A stretch of DNA of 64,000 bases from SB11 sp964584305 (lineage in GTDB: Bacteria; Bacteroidota; Bacteroidia; UBA8524), in contig CAZOZL010000010.1 of the NCBI GenBank assembly GCA_964584305.1, positions 32,682 to 96,681 on the forward strand. The letters run 5' to 3'. The translations under genes were made by a program, and so were the position numbers. The first letter of the stretch is position 1. The number at the start of each line of letters is the position of its first letter. The notes below the pieces were generated by a model. It saw only the letters and a program-made list of their open reading frames with translations. It had not been told where the DNA came from and searched no databases. This document shows positions 1 through 8,239 of this stretch, piece by piece.

Positions 1-1088
1 AACACATTGTGTGTAGCGGTTGTTACTACCGCAAACTACTAAGCCTTTGCCTTTATTCTTCCAAAGGTCTTTAGCGGCGTTGCTTATAGAGTTGCCCGCC
101 AATTCTAATTTACCACTGGCTAATGCATCTTTCCCTGCCAAACTTGCAATTTCGTTATATAAAGCTATAATGGCTGCACCTTGTTTTGAGGGTTTAATGG
201 GCATACGTATATCAGCATTCGAGCCTGTTAATGACAACAATGACTCAAACTGATAATGGCGTGATATTTCTTTTTGCCCGTCTCTTAAATTACGATTTTT
301 TGACCACTGGCGTGAATACTCTGTTGGAGAAATCCAAGTGCCTAAAAAATCGGCATCAAAACTTACTATTACCTGCGCTTTATCAAAGTTATACGATGGC
401 ACTACTGCTTTATCAAAGCACATGGTGTTTGCTTCAATAATACCACTGTACGATATAGCATCGTATGTAATATGTTCTGTTGTTGGGTATTTAGCTTTAA
501 ACTCTTCAATTGCACTAAGCATTGAAGGGCTACTTACCGTACTTGATACTATGCGAATAGCACCACCAGTAGCAGCTATTTTTGCTAATTTATCTGTAAT
601 TTCTTTATCGGCTTTTTCCCAAGTAGTGTGTTTACTTCCCTTCATAGGAGCATCTAAACGCTCACTATCGTATAGGCTAAGTATTGATGCTTGTCCTAAA
701 GCATCAACGCCACCACCAGTAAAAGATTTCTCGTTACCTTCAATCTTTATTGGGCGACCCTCACGGGTTTTTACCAATACAGGAAGATTGTTGTAGGTAG
801 TTGCATACCAGTTAGGATTACCAGGGGTAATTTCTTCTGGTTTAATAACATAAGGAATTACATTTTTCACAGGTGCTTTGTTACACGCTGCTAATGCAAC
901 AGCCGAAACACTGAACCCGAAAAATTTAAGGAAATCTCTTCTATTTGAAGATAACTCCATAGTATCCTCACTAAAAGTTTCTTCTAAGGGAAAGCCTTCA
1001 ACAAACTCATTTTTATTTCCTTGAACAAATTCAGGGACGTTATTCAACTCCTCTAATCCCTTCCAGTATTTATTTTTATTTTCCATCT
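1..1088 (-). CDS. actB: Alternative Complex III iron-sulfur/molybdopterin-like subunit ActB, 5' part only
   Basis: The visible 362 codons start at an ATG (complement 1086-1088) and run off the left edge. Around residue 48 there is a twin-arginine signal (SSNRRDFLKFFGF), followed by a hydrophobic stretch ending in LAACN, so the product is probably exported by Tat and possibly lipid-anchored. The following sequence (VIPYVIKPEEITPGNPNW and onward) matches the molybdopterin-oxidoreductase-like part of ActB; the Fe-S part would lie outside the window. ActB belongs to the quinol:cytochrome c/HiPIP oxidoreductase that replaces the bc1 complex in many Bacteroidota. It lies 40 bp downstream of actA, so the two are surely one operon. 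Fragment only; the identity rests on the Tat leader and the actA neighbour. Confidence 0.85.
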
Positions 1089-1128
1089 ATCGATTTTGGT
1101 GATAAAGGTTCGTAATAAGATTTAAGAA

Positions 1129-2394
1129 TTAATAATGGCATTTACCACATTCCAACCCGCCATTCATTTTCACGGTATAGTCTGTGCGTCCCATTTTCTT
1201 TAACTCTTCGTGTATTTTTTCGTAGTAGTCGTTATTCTCTACGTCAACTTTGGCTTCACGGTGGCAGTTTATACACCACCCCATTTGCAAGCTGGTATAC
1301 TGCTCTACCTTTTTCATGGTTTCAATGGGTCCATGGCAGGTTTGGCATTCTACTTTTCCTATGCTCACGTGTTGTGCGTGGTTAAAATAAGCATGGTCTG
1401 GCAGGTTGTGTATGCGCACCCATCTAATAGGTACATTATTATTATACGCATCACGTATTTTTTGAATTTCGGGCGATACCTCAGTATCAGGGTATTTATC
1501 ACCTGCAGCAATGTAGCTGTGGCAATTCATACAGGTATTTACTGCGGGTACACTTGCTTGCTTGCTAAATGATGCTGTTGAGTGGCAGTATTGACAATCT
1601 ATTTTATATAAGCCTGCGTGTTTGCTATGGTCAAAAGCAATGGGCTGGGTAGGTGCATAGCCTTGTTGCACTCCTATCTCTTGGTTGGCATATTTAAAGT
1701 AGTACCCGCCACCCAATACTGAAAATATGACCAGTATTACTAAAGTAGTTATGGTGGGGTTAAGGTCTTGCAACCATGGTTGAAATTTAGTTTTGTACCA
1801 GCTTGGTTTTGCTGCTATGGTTTCATCTTCGGGAAATTTTTTGCTAAGCAACGTGCCTAACATTACTTTAACTCTTGAAAGTAATAAGGCTATTGCTAAT
1901 AATACTATTGCCAATACGCCTAATACAAACAGTGTGCTGGCAGAGTAGAAACTATCACTACCTGCTGATACAGGCGTGCCACTTGCCTCTCCATTAGTTT
2001 TAGTGGCAGTGGCAACAACTGCTGCGGGCGCAGTTTTAATATACGCTATTATAGATTTTATTTGCCCCTCTTCTAAAAACTCAAAAGAGTTCATATTAGA
2101 TTTATTGTTTTCTTCAAACAGCTTAACAGCAAGTGCATCACCGTCTGCTATCATTTTAGCAGCGTTTTTAATCCAATTAGTAAGCCACACTTCTGTGCGC
2201 CCTGGGCGTTTATCTACATCACGCAAAGCAGGTCCTACTACCTTAGCATCTATTGCATGGCAGGCTACACAATGTTCATTAAAAAGCTGTTCTCCCTCAG
2301 CCACATCTTGTGCCATTGCTGTTTGCGATATTGTAAACAGACCTATTACGGCGGGTAGAATAAGAAGACGTTTAAGCGTTGAAGTATGCACCAT
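1129..2394 (-). CDS. actA: Alternative Complex III multiheme cytochrome c ActA with extra N-terminal monoheme domain
   Basis: 421 residues with a Sec signal peptide (about 1-28). A class-I cytochrome c domain carries the first heme motif, CVACH at 42-46. Two hydrophobic segments follow (about 150-170 and 215-235). The C-terminal pentaheme domain has CQYCH (267), CMNCH (288), CQTCH (350), CINCH (374) and CGKCH (416, almost at the C-terminus). Classical ActA is the pentaheme subunit and a separate ActE supplies a monoheme; here both kinds of domain sit in one chain, six heme motifs in all. The product would be a membrane-anchored periplasmic electron carrier that passes quinol electrons to the terminal oxidase. 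First gene of the act operon in this window, with a TAnnTTTG box 67 nt upstream. Confidence 0.9.
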   Translation of the reverse strand: MVHTSTLKRLLILPAVIGLFTISQTAMAQDVAEGEQLFNEHCVACHAIDAKVVGPALRDVDKRPGRTEVWLTNWIKNAAKMIADGDALAVKLFEENNKSNMNSFEFLEEGQIKSIIAYIKTAPAAVVATATKTNGEASGTPVSAGSDSFYSASTLFVLGVLAIVLLAIALLLSRVKVMLGTLLSKKFPEDETIAAKPSWYKTKFQPWLQDLNPTITTLVILVIFSVLGGGYYFKYANQEIGVQQGYAPTQPIAFDHSKHAGLYKIDCQYCHSTASFSKQASVPAVNTCMNCHSYIAAGDKYPDTEVSPEIQKIRDAYNNNVPIRWVRIHNLPDHAYFNHAQHVSIGKVECQTCHGPIETMKKVEQYTSLQMGWCINCHREAKVDVENNDYYEKIHEELKKMGRTDYTVKMNGGLECGKCHY

Positions 2395-2461
2395 ATACGT
2401 TTAAGATTTTCATAAAGCCACGGGCTATATGTTTATACAAATTTTTACCGTGATTTTGGCG

Positions 2462-2469
2462 CAAATATA
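2462..2469 (-). promoter_or_regulatory. Probable act operon promoter, -7 box
   Basis: On the minus strand this reads TATATTTG, a match to the Bacteroidota -7 element TAnnTTTG. It lies 67 nt upstream of the actA ATG. No good -33 TTTG is visible at the usual spacing, so the call rests on the -7 box and its position. Confidence 0.45.
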
Positions 2470-2599
2470 GTATGCAATTATATTGACTGACTAAAAAAAG
2501 TACACTATTTTAATAATTTAAAATCTGTCTAAATAAGGCGGTAAATCTTTTATTTATAAGGGTTCTACGCAAGGGTGCGAATAGAGAGGGATAAATGAA

Positions 2600-4546
2600 T
2601 TATGAAGGCAGCTTAACTAAGTCCAAAGAAGAGTACACAGAATTGTTGCTCACATATTCAGGTACTATTTGTTTCATTTTTTTAACCAAAAGTTCTGTAT
2701 TGTGTGCTTTTATTAGAGATATGAGTGCACTTACTTCCTCAGAAATCACCTCATAGTCATACGGTTTTAGCTTGGCTATGGTAATTTTGGGGTGATGCGT
2801 GGAGATGGTATTTTCAGAATTGTTGAGCAATTCTTCCATCAGTTTTTCACCAGGGCGAAGCCCAGAAAACGCTATTGTAATATCTTTCCCTAATTTAAGC
2901 CCTGATAGTTTTATCATTTTCTTAGCCAAATCAACAATTTTCACCGATTTGCCCATATCAAAAATAAATATCTCGCCACCCTTGCCCATATTTCCCGCTT
3001 CTATTACTAATTGGCAGGCTTCGGGTATGGTCATAAAATACCGTGTAATATCAGGGTGTGTAACTGTTATTGGTCCACCTTCGGCAATTTGTTTCTTAAA
3101 TAAAGGGATAACCGACCCGTTTGAACCTAATACATTACCAAAGCGGGTAGTTATAAAACGTGTTGAGGTATTAGTAGGCGAGTTATTCAGCCCTTGCACA
3201 TACAACTCGGCAATGCGTTTGCTGGCACCCATCACATTAGTAGGGTTTACTGCTTTATCCGTAGATACCATTACAAACTTGCCAATCTTATATTTTACTG
3301 CAAGGTCTGCCAATGTTTTAGTACCGTGTACATTAGTACACACAGCTTCCTCAGGATTGTCCTCCATTAATGGAACGTGCTTGTAGGCAGCCGCATGGTA
3401 AATAACATCGGGCATATAAGTAGCTATAATATTCTCCATTTTTTGAAGACTTCTTATATCTGCCATTATTATTTCAACGGTTTTGCTATATCCGTGATTT
3501 TTAAATTTCTCTTTCAACTCGCCTTCAAGCTCATACAAGGGTGTTTCAGCTTGGTCTATTAAAATAAGTTTTAGTGGGTAAAAGGGAATAAGCTGGCGTA
3601 TTATCTCACTTCCTATTGAGCCTGCCGCACCCGTAATAAGTATAGTTTTTCCTTTAATGTTTTGGCTAATTTTTTCTATGTCCAATTGTATCTCATCACG
3701 CTCAAGCAAATCTTCAATATTTACTTTTTTAAGTTGGCTCACACTAAGCTCACCATTAATCCACTTCTCCACTGGGGGTACTACTTTTATTTTAACATTA
3801 AGTGCTAAACATTCCTCTACCAGTTCTTTTTTACGCTGGCGACTAATGTTTTGTATGGATATAATTACCTCATTTACCCTATTTTCTTTAACCAGTTTTT
3901 CTAAATGTGTTTCTGTATGATAAATAGGTACACCGTCTATCCGTTTTTTGGCTTTTGATGGATTATCATCAACAAAAGCTACTACCTTAATACGGTTTCT
4001 TGATTCCTCCTCTATAGTTCTTTTGGTTAATAAACCTGAATCTCCTGCGCCGTAAATAATTAGGTTTGCCTTATCTCCGTGGTTTTGCGCCCTTTCAGTT
4101 GCACTAATACGCCTAAACAGGTATTTGTATGCAAAACGAGACGATACCATTAGCACTAATGCAATAAATAAGTCAATAATTATTATTGAGTGAGGCAATA
4201 GGAAGGTATTTGTATCAGAGGTTTTTGACGAGATAAAGTTTGCAATAAGAAGTAAAACAGTACCCACCACTAATGTAGCAAAAATCCGAATTATATCTTG
4301 TGTGCCCGAGTAGCGTACAATACCATGATGTGTTTTTGCAAAATAAAAGGTAATAAGCCTAATGCCTAACAGTATAGGCAAAGCACTATAAAAAATAGTG
4401 TAAATGCTGTTGTCTAACTCAAAATTGTAACGAAGCAAGAACGCAAAACCAAACGAAAAAAAGCAAATACTAAGGTCGATTAATAATATAATCCACCTGG
4501 GCATATGTTTTTTTGTTGGATTTATTAGCATCTCGTCTATCTTCAT
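2600..4546 (-). CDS. Polysaccharide biosynthesis nucleoside-diphosphate-sugar 4,6-dehydratase (CapD/FlaA1/WbpM type)
   Basis: 648 residues, the usual length of the long membrane-bound family. The N-terminus has four hydrophobic segments (about 18-125), then a CoA-binding-like Rossmann domain (IIYGAGDSG), then the catalytic extended-SDR domain with TILITGAAGSIGS as NAD(P) motif, YHAAAYKHVPLME, and STDKAVNPTNVMGASKR. In the last motif Met replaces the usual SDR catalytic Tyr ahead of the Lys, as in WbpM/PglF UDP-GlcNAc 4,6-dehydratases. The product probably makes a UDP-4-keto-6-deoxy sugar for capsule or glycan synthesis. It lies 64 bp downstream of an UpxY-type antiterminator on the same strand, which fits a capsule role, although no Wzx/Wzy or large glycosyltransferase cluster follows here. 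Confidence 0.88.
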   Translation of the reverse strand: MKIDEMLINPTKKHMPRWIILLIDLSICFFSFGFAFLLRYNFELDNSIYTIFYSALPILLGIRLITFYFAKTHHGIVRYSGTQDIIRIFATLVVGTVLLLIANFISSKTSDTNTFLLPHSIIIIDLFIALVLMVSSRFAYKYLFRRISATERAQNHGDKANLIIYGAGDSGLLTKRTIEEESRNRIKVVAFVDDNPSKAKKRIDGVPIYHTETHLEKLVKENRVNEVIISIQNISRQRKKELVEECLALNVKIKVVPPVEKWINGELSVSQLKKVNIEDLLERDEIQLDIEKISQNIKGKTILITGAAGSIGSEIIRQLIPFYPLKLILIDQAETPLYELEGELKEKFKNHGYSKTVEIIMADIRSLQKMENIIATYMPDVIYHAAAYKHVPLMEDNPEEAVCTNVHGTKTLADLAVKYKIGKFVMVSTDKAVNPTNVMGASKRIAELYVQGLNNSPTNTSTRFITTRFGNVLGSNGSVIPLFKKQIAEGGPITVTHPDITRYFMTIPEACQLVIEAGNMGKGGEIFIFDMGKSVKIVDLAKKMIKLSGLKLGKDITIAFSGLRPGEKLMEELLNNSENTISTHHPKITIAKLKPYDYEVISEEVSALISLIKAHNTELLVKKMKQIVPEYVSNNSVYSSLDLVKLPS

Positions 4547-4610
4547 ATCACAAAAATATAGTTATATCAGTTAAAAATGTATTCAGAGTTATTTTATTAT
4601 TTGAGTTGTA

Positions 4611-5147
4611 CTATTTTTCTTTTGGTTGCGGTTTTATCCCTTCAAGTGGCGAAAGAAAACTTGATGGAATGCTGATTAGTATAGACTGGTTAATATATCC
4701 CACCCGTATTGATGCTCTTTTTTCGCCTCGGTAATCTACCAACTCTCCTGTAACACCCATCATAGGTCCTGCAATAATTTCTATTGGAGTTCCTGCTTCA
4801 AGGTTATCCACTGCTTCCAACTCGTCAGGGTATTCAATTAAAAGTTTTCTAATAATGTCCAAGTCATTTTTTGGCACGGGTACTGCTTTCCCCGAAAATG
4901 TGATATACCTAACTATACCTTGTATATTAAGTACCTTATAGTACTCGGCTTCAACAATATTAACAAACAAGTAGGATTTAAAAAGGGGTTCTTCTACCCA
5001 TTTTTTTCTATCACTCCACTTTTTTAATGTTTTAAACAAAGGTAAATAGTGTTCTATACCTCCCTGTGCAAGCCTTTCTGCTGCTTTTTTTTCAGCCCTT
5101 GGTTGGGTATAAACAGCAAACCATTTTTTATTGGTCATTGTACTCAT
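4611..5147 (-). CDS. UpxY-family transcription antiterminator (NusG/RfaH-like)
   Basis: 178 residues. The N-terminal NGN domain starts with WFAVYTQPRAEKKAAERL, continues with HYLPLFKTLKKW and PLFKSYLFVN, and is followed by a C-terminal KOW-like segment (AGPMMGVTGELVDYRG). These are the hallmarks of specialised NusG paralogues; in Bacteroides, UpxY proteins prevent premature termination within the leader of their own capsule operon. Here it lies just upstream of the nucleotide-sugar dehydratase. The ATG is preceded by a TATTTTTG box and a perfect inverted repeat. The specific partner locus cannot be told from this window. Confidence 0.87.
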   Translation of the reverse strand: MSTMTNKKWFAVYTQPRAEKKAAERLAQGGIEHYLPLFKTLKKWSDRKKWVEEPLFKSYLFVNIVEAEYYKVLNIQGIVRYITFSGKAVPVPKNDLDIIRKLLIEYPDELEAVDNLEAGTPIEIIAGPMMGVTGELVDYRGEKRASIRVGYINQSILISIPSSFLSPLEGIKPQPKEK

Positions 5148-5215
5148 ATTAAAACATTGTAAAAAAAGACTTCAATAAAACCTAACTACCAAATTAGGGT
5201 TTTGAAAAGGCAGTG

Positions 5216-5280
5216 CAAAAATATAAGAATTATTCTAAAATATATTACTTTTATTAAACGGTTGCTTAATAAAAGTAATA
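5216..5280 (-). promoter_or_regulatory. Promoter box and 15-bp perfect inverted repeat upstream of the UpxY gene
   Basis: The minus strand reads TATTTTTG at 5216-5223 (a TAnnTTTG match), 68 nt before the antiterminator start. Upstream of it, TATTACTTTTATTAA at 5243-5257 is exactly inverted at 5266-5280 with an 8-nt loop. The repeat covers the place where the -33 element should be, so it could be an operator that competes with RNA polymerase. No T-tract follows, which makes a terminator less likely. The inverted repeat is directly visible; its role is inferred. Confidence 0.5.
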
Positions 5281-5354
5281 AAGCAAACAAATACACGTTT
5301 TATAAACGCAGAATTGCCGTAATTTCACCATAGTGCTCATGGGTTTTTTATGCC

Positions 5355-5425
5355 CTTCCCTACCGTTCAGGCGTTTTCTTGCAACAGGTTGAAACCTGCC
5401 GCAATTCATACATAAAGCCAATATC
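5355..5425. repeat. Intergenic repeat, module A copy
   Basis: Contains the near-palindrome GCAACAGGTTGAAACCTGCC, flanked by CGTTCAGGCGTTTTC and by ATTCATACATAAA. The same block, inverted, recurs at 63181-63236 and 57367-57410; a shorter copy is at 24034-24060. The rest of the 364-bp gap between the antiterminator and glycosyltransferase genes holds only the inverted repeat at 5243-5280 and AT-rich sequence without an ORF. Confidence 0.75.
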
Positions 5426-5511
5426 CACTAACTAATTAAAAGCACGGTGCGTTTGCCCAAATAAAAAAATGCTTTTTATGCTGAATGCACGTTACTTTTA
5501 AATGGACTAAT

Positions 5512-6261
5512 CTACTTCTTTACTGTTAAGTACTTAAATTTTGCTACTCCCCATTTTTGTAGGCGGTATTGTATGCTGGTTAGCAATACTCCCAAACCAT
5601 AAATAGAACTGCGTTTAAAGTTTATAGATGAGGCTTCATCAAAGTATTTGGTAGGGCAAGTAACTTCAGCAATATCAAAACCTGCCATAAATATTTGTGC
5701 CGTCATTTGATTATCGTACACAAAATCATCGCTATTGGCTTCTATATCAATTTTTTCAAAAATTTCTTTGCTAAAAGCACGGTAGCCCGTGTGGTACTCA
5801 CTCAATTTTTGATTTATAAGTATATTCTGAAATAAAGTAAGGCAACGGTTAAAAATATATTTATAAATAGGCATACCCCCTTTTAATGCCCCTTTGCCCA
5901 AAATACGACTGCCATACACTGCTGGATATACATTATTGGCTATAATACTTGCCATAGCTGTAATAAGCATGGGGGTGTACTGATAATCAGGGTGTAGCAT
6001 TACAATTATATCAGCATCTAAATTTAGAGCAGTAGTATAGCAGGTTTTTTGATTGCCGCCATAGCCTCTATTTTTAGGATGTTTAATTACGTGTTTAATA
6101 CCCAACTCACGCCCTTTGTCTGATGTTTCATCTTTACTGGCATCATCTACCAATACCACATCATCAACTATATCAAAAGGAATTTCGTTATAGGTTTTCT
6201 CTAATGTTAAGGCTGCATTGTAGGCGGGTAACACTACAACTAATTTTTTTCCGTTTATCAT
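5512..6261 (-). CDS. Family 2 glycosyltransferase, dolichyl-phosphate-mannose-synthase-like
   Basis: 249 residues of a GT-A fold. KLVVVLPAYNAALTLEKTY starts the nucleotide-sugar-binding half, VVLVDDASKDET follows, and MLHPDYQYTP holds the metal-binding region; a GYRAFSKEIF motif lies in the second half. There is no C-terminal membrane domain, so it resembles the short soluble DPM1/GtrB-type enzymes that load a sugar on a polyprenyl phosphate. Substrate unknown. A TATTTTTG box lies 10 nt upstream of the ATG, so the leader is very short. It is on the same strand as the surface-sugar genes below, but 364 bp and a repeat separate them. Confidence 0.85.
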   Translation of the reverse strand: MINGKKLVVVLPAYNAALTLEKTYNEIPFDIVDDVVLVDDASKDETSDKGRELGIKHVIKHPKNRGYGGNQKTCYTTALNLDADIIVMLHPDYQYTPMLITAMASIIANNVYPAVYGSRILGKGALKGGMPIYKYIFNRCLTLFQNILINQKLSEYHTGYRAFSKEIFEKIDIEANSDDFVYDNQMTAQIFMAGFDIAEVTCPTKYFDEASSINFKRSSIYGLGVLLTSIQYRLQKWGVAKFKYLTVKK

Positions 6262-6271
6262 TACAAAGGTG

Positions 6272-6279
6272 CAAAAATA
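6272..6279 (-). promoter_or_regulatory. Promoter -7 box for the GT2 gene
   Basis: The minus strand reads TATTTTTG, then GC and a spacer of 10 nt in total to the ATG at 6261. Fits the TAnnTTTG consensus; the -33 element was not clear. Confidence 0.45.
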
Positions 6280-6333
6280 CAGAACCCCAACTAAATAGTC
6301 AGGGTTCTCTCAAAATCTTTATCAAGTTTCTAC

Positions 6334-7713
6334 TTAAAAATGACTAAGCAAGGGCTGTATCACAAAAAATGCCAATATACCTGCCGCATACCCTATTAGT
6401 GCCAGTACAGATATACGTTTTGCATACCATATAAAATCTATTTTCTCCATACCCATAGCGGCTACTCCTGCTGCCGAACCTATTATTAAAGCACTACCAC
6501 CAGTACCCGCGCAGTAGGCTATAAACTCCCACAAGCGTGCATCTTGCAAGTAGTATTTTACGCCATTAAACTCAATCATACCTTGCACTATTAAATCTTT
6601 GTGTTCCATTGCATATTTATATGCTTCGGGATTAACAGACTCGGTGGCTAAAGCATACATACCTTGCGAGGCAGCAACCAAGGGTACGTTATCTACAATG
6701 GCAGAAAGTAAGCCAATGGTTACTACAATAGCATCATCATTTTTAATAGTATCGTTCATCCATTGTGCTAAACCTTCGAGTATATGTGTTGACTCTAACG
6801 AAGTAATGGCTAAAAGTATCCCCAAGAAAAATAATACACTGGCTACATCAATTTTTGTTAACGCATGGATAGCGGTGTATGGTTTTTTCTCTTCTTCTGT
6901 TTTATCAATGTGTAATAGTTCTGATACTATCCAAACTATTGATAAACTAAGCAGCATACCCATATAGGGTGGCAAGTGAGTTACTGTTTTAAATATAGGC
7001 ACAAACAATAGTGCGCCCACCCCCAAAAAGAACATTAATTTACTGCCTTTTATATCTTCTCTTTCCATCGCCTTATCGTGGTCATAATCATCACGTTTAA
7101 TCTCCCCCTTCATTTTAAAACCTAAATAAATGAGTGGTGCTACCATACACGCTATACTGGGTACAATAAGCGTCATTATAATATTACCTGATGTTATTTG
7201 CCCACCAATCCAAAGCATAGTTGTAGTAACATCACCAATAGGAGACCATGCCCCACCAGCATTGGCAGCTACAACTACCATACTCACAAAAAATATACGT
7301 TGTTGCCTATCGTGAATTAAACGGCGCAATAGTGATACCATTACAATAGTAGTGGTAAGGTTATCTAATGCAGCCGACATAAAGAAGGCTAATATCGAGA
7401 TTATCCAAAGTAGCTTGCGTGAGTCTTTGGTTTTAATTCGGTTGGTAATTACCTTAAACCCTTGGTGTGAGTCCACCACCTCTACAATGGTCATTGCGCC
7501 TAATAAAAAGAAAAGAATTTCTGCCGTTTCTGATAAGTGGTGCGATAAGTTTTCGGTAATATGATGAATATCGTCTGTGCCCAGCATCACCCATGCTGTC
7601 CAAGTAAGCACCCCTATTAATAGTGCTGGTGCTGTTTTATTTATTTTAAGGGGATGTTCAAAAGCTATGGCTGCATAGCCAATAATAAAGATTAAAATAA
7701 GGGTTAATTCCAT
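6334..7713 (-). CDS. nhaD: Na+/H+ antiporter NhaD (ArsB/NhaD ion transporter superfamily)
   Basis: 459 residues with about a dozen hydrophobic segments. Recognisable features are SAALDNLTTTIVMV with its charged Asp in a membrane segment, the symmetrical AIVDNVPLVAASQGMY in the second half, and GGAWSPIGDVTTTMLW, all typical of NhaD-type antiporters. It exchanges external protons for cytoplasmic sodium across the inner membrane. Stands alone on the minus strand between the GT2 gene and the HsdR-N-like gene. An alkali or salt role is family knowledge; nothing here shows regulation. Confidence 0.9.
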   Translation of the reverse strand: MELTLILIFIIGYAAIAFEHPLKINKTAPALLIGVLTWTAWVMLGTDDIHHITENLSHHLSETAEILFFLLGAMTIVEVVDSHQGFKVITNRIKTKDSRKLLWIISILAFFMSAALDNLTTTIVMVSLLRRLIHDRQQRIFFVSMVVVAANAGGAWSPIGDVTTTMLWIGGQITSGNIIMTLIVPSIACMVAPLIYLGFKMKGEIKRDDYDHDKAMEREDIKGSKLMFFLGVGALLFVPIFKTVTHLPPYMGMLLSLSIVWIVSELLHIDKTEEEKKPYTAIHALTKIDVASVLFFLGILLAITSLESTHILEGLAQWMNDTIKNDDAIVVTIGLLSAIVDNVPLVAASQGMYALATESVNPEAYKYAMEHKDLIVQGMIEFNGVKYYLQDARLWEFIAYCAGTGGSALIIGSAAGVAAMGMEKIDFIWYAKRISVLALIGYAAGILAFFVIQPLLSHF

Positions 7714-7763
7714 TTTTTCGTATTTGAGGGCGCAAGATAAAATTTAATCACCATTTGCCAAGT

Positions 7764-8213
7764 TTAAGAAAAAGGATGCGGGGGTAAGTCTTGTAACCAA
7801 GCAAATTGTTGCTGCTGTTTATCTATTTTAAGATATAAATGTTGTACCCCATTACTTATCATTATACAATTTGCCCCAAAACCATAATTATACACCGCCG
7901 CTTGCGATAGCGTGGCGGGGTTAAGCACTACTGTAGGGGCTTTACACTCTACCAGCAAAGCGGGTGTACCCAAATTGTTATATACAATAATATCAACCCT
8001 GCGGCTACGCCCTAATATTTTTATGCCTTTTTCAACGCCTATTAGAGTGGCAGGCACGCCTTTCTCTTTTAGTAAATAGTGTATTATGTGCTGGCGCACC
8101 CACTCTTCGGGTGTAAGGCTTACATATTTCTTTCGCACTACATCAAAAATTAGTTTCCTTTGTGCTTCAGATTTCACCTTATAATTAAAAGGCGGTAAAT
8201 TAAGTTGGTACAT
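7764..8213 (-). CDS. Orphan protein with type I restriction enzyme R N-terminal (HSDR_N-like) nuclease fold
   Basis: 149 residues. The segment KILGRSRRVDIIVYNNLGTPALLVECKAP has the PD-(D/E)xK nuclease arrangement: Asp in RVDIIV and E-C-K in LLVECKAP. The rest (LTPEEWVRQHIIHYLLKEKGVP) matches the small HSDR_N_2 proteins of Bacteroidota. There are no HsdM or HsdS genes or helicase domain nearby, so it is not a restriction system as such. It is divergent from holA with only 26 bp between the starts, and a TATTTTTG box (complement 8224-8231) lies 10 nt upstream. Function unknown. Confidence 0.8.
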   Translation of the reverse strand: MYQLNLPPFNYKVKSEAQRKLIFDVVRKKYVSLTPEEWVRQHIIHYLLKEKGVPATLIGVEKGIKILGRSRRVDIIVYNNLGTPALLVECKAPTVVLNPATLSQAAVYNYGFGANCIMISNGVQHLYLKIDKQQQQFAWLQDLPPHPFS

Positions 8214-8239
8214 ATAAAAAGTTCAAAAATATTCAATTC

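Noticed and set aside
20..796. Open frames on the plus strand at the left edge
   Set aside because: They lie opposite the actB reading frame, which continues from its ATG at 1088 with a Tat signal; the plus-strand frames have no family likeness.
7764..8213. A type I restriction-modification system
   Set aside because: No HsdM, HsdS or helicase domain is nearby; only an N-terminal-type nuclease fold of 149 residues.
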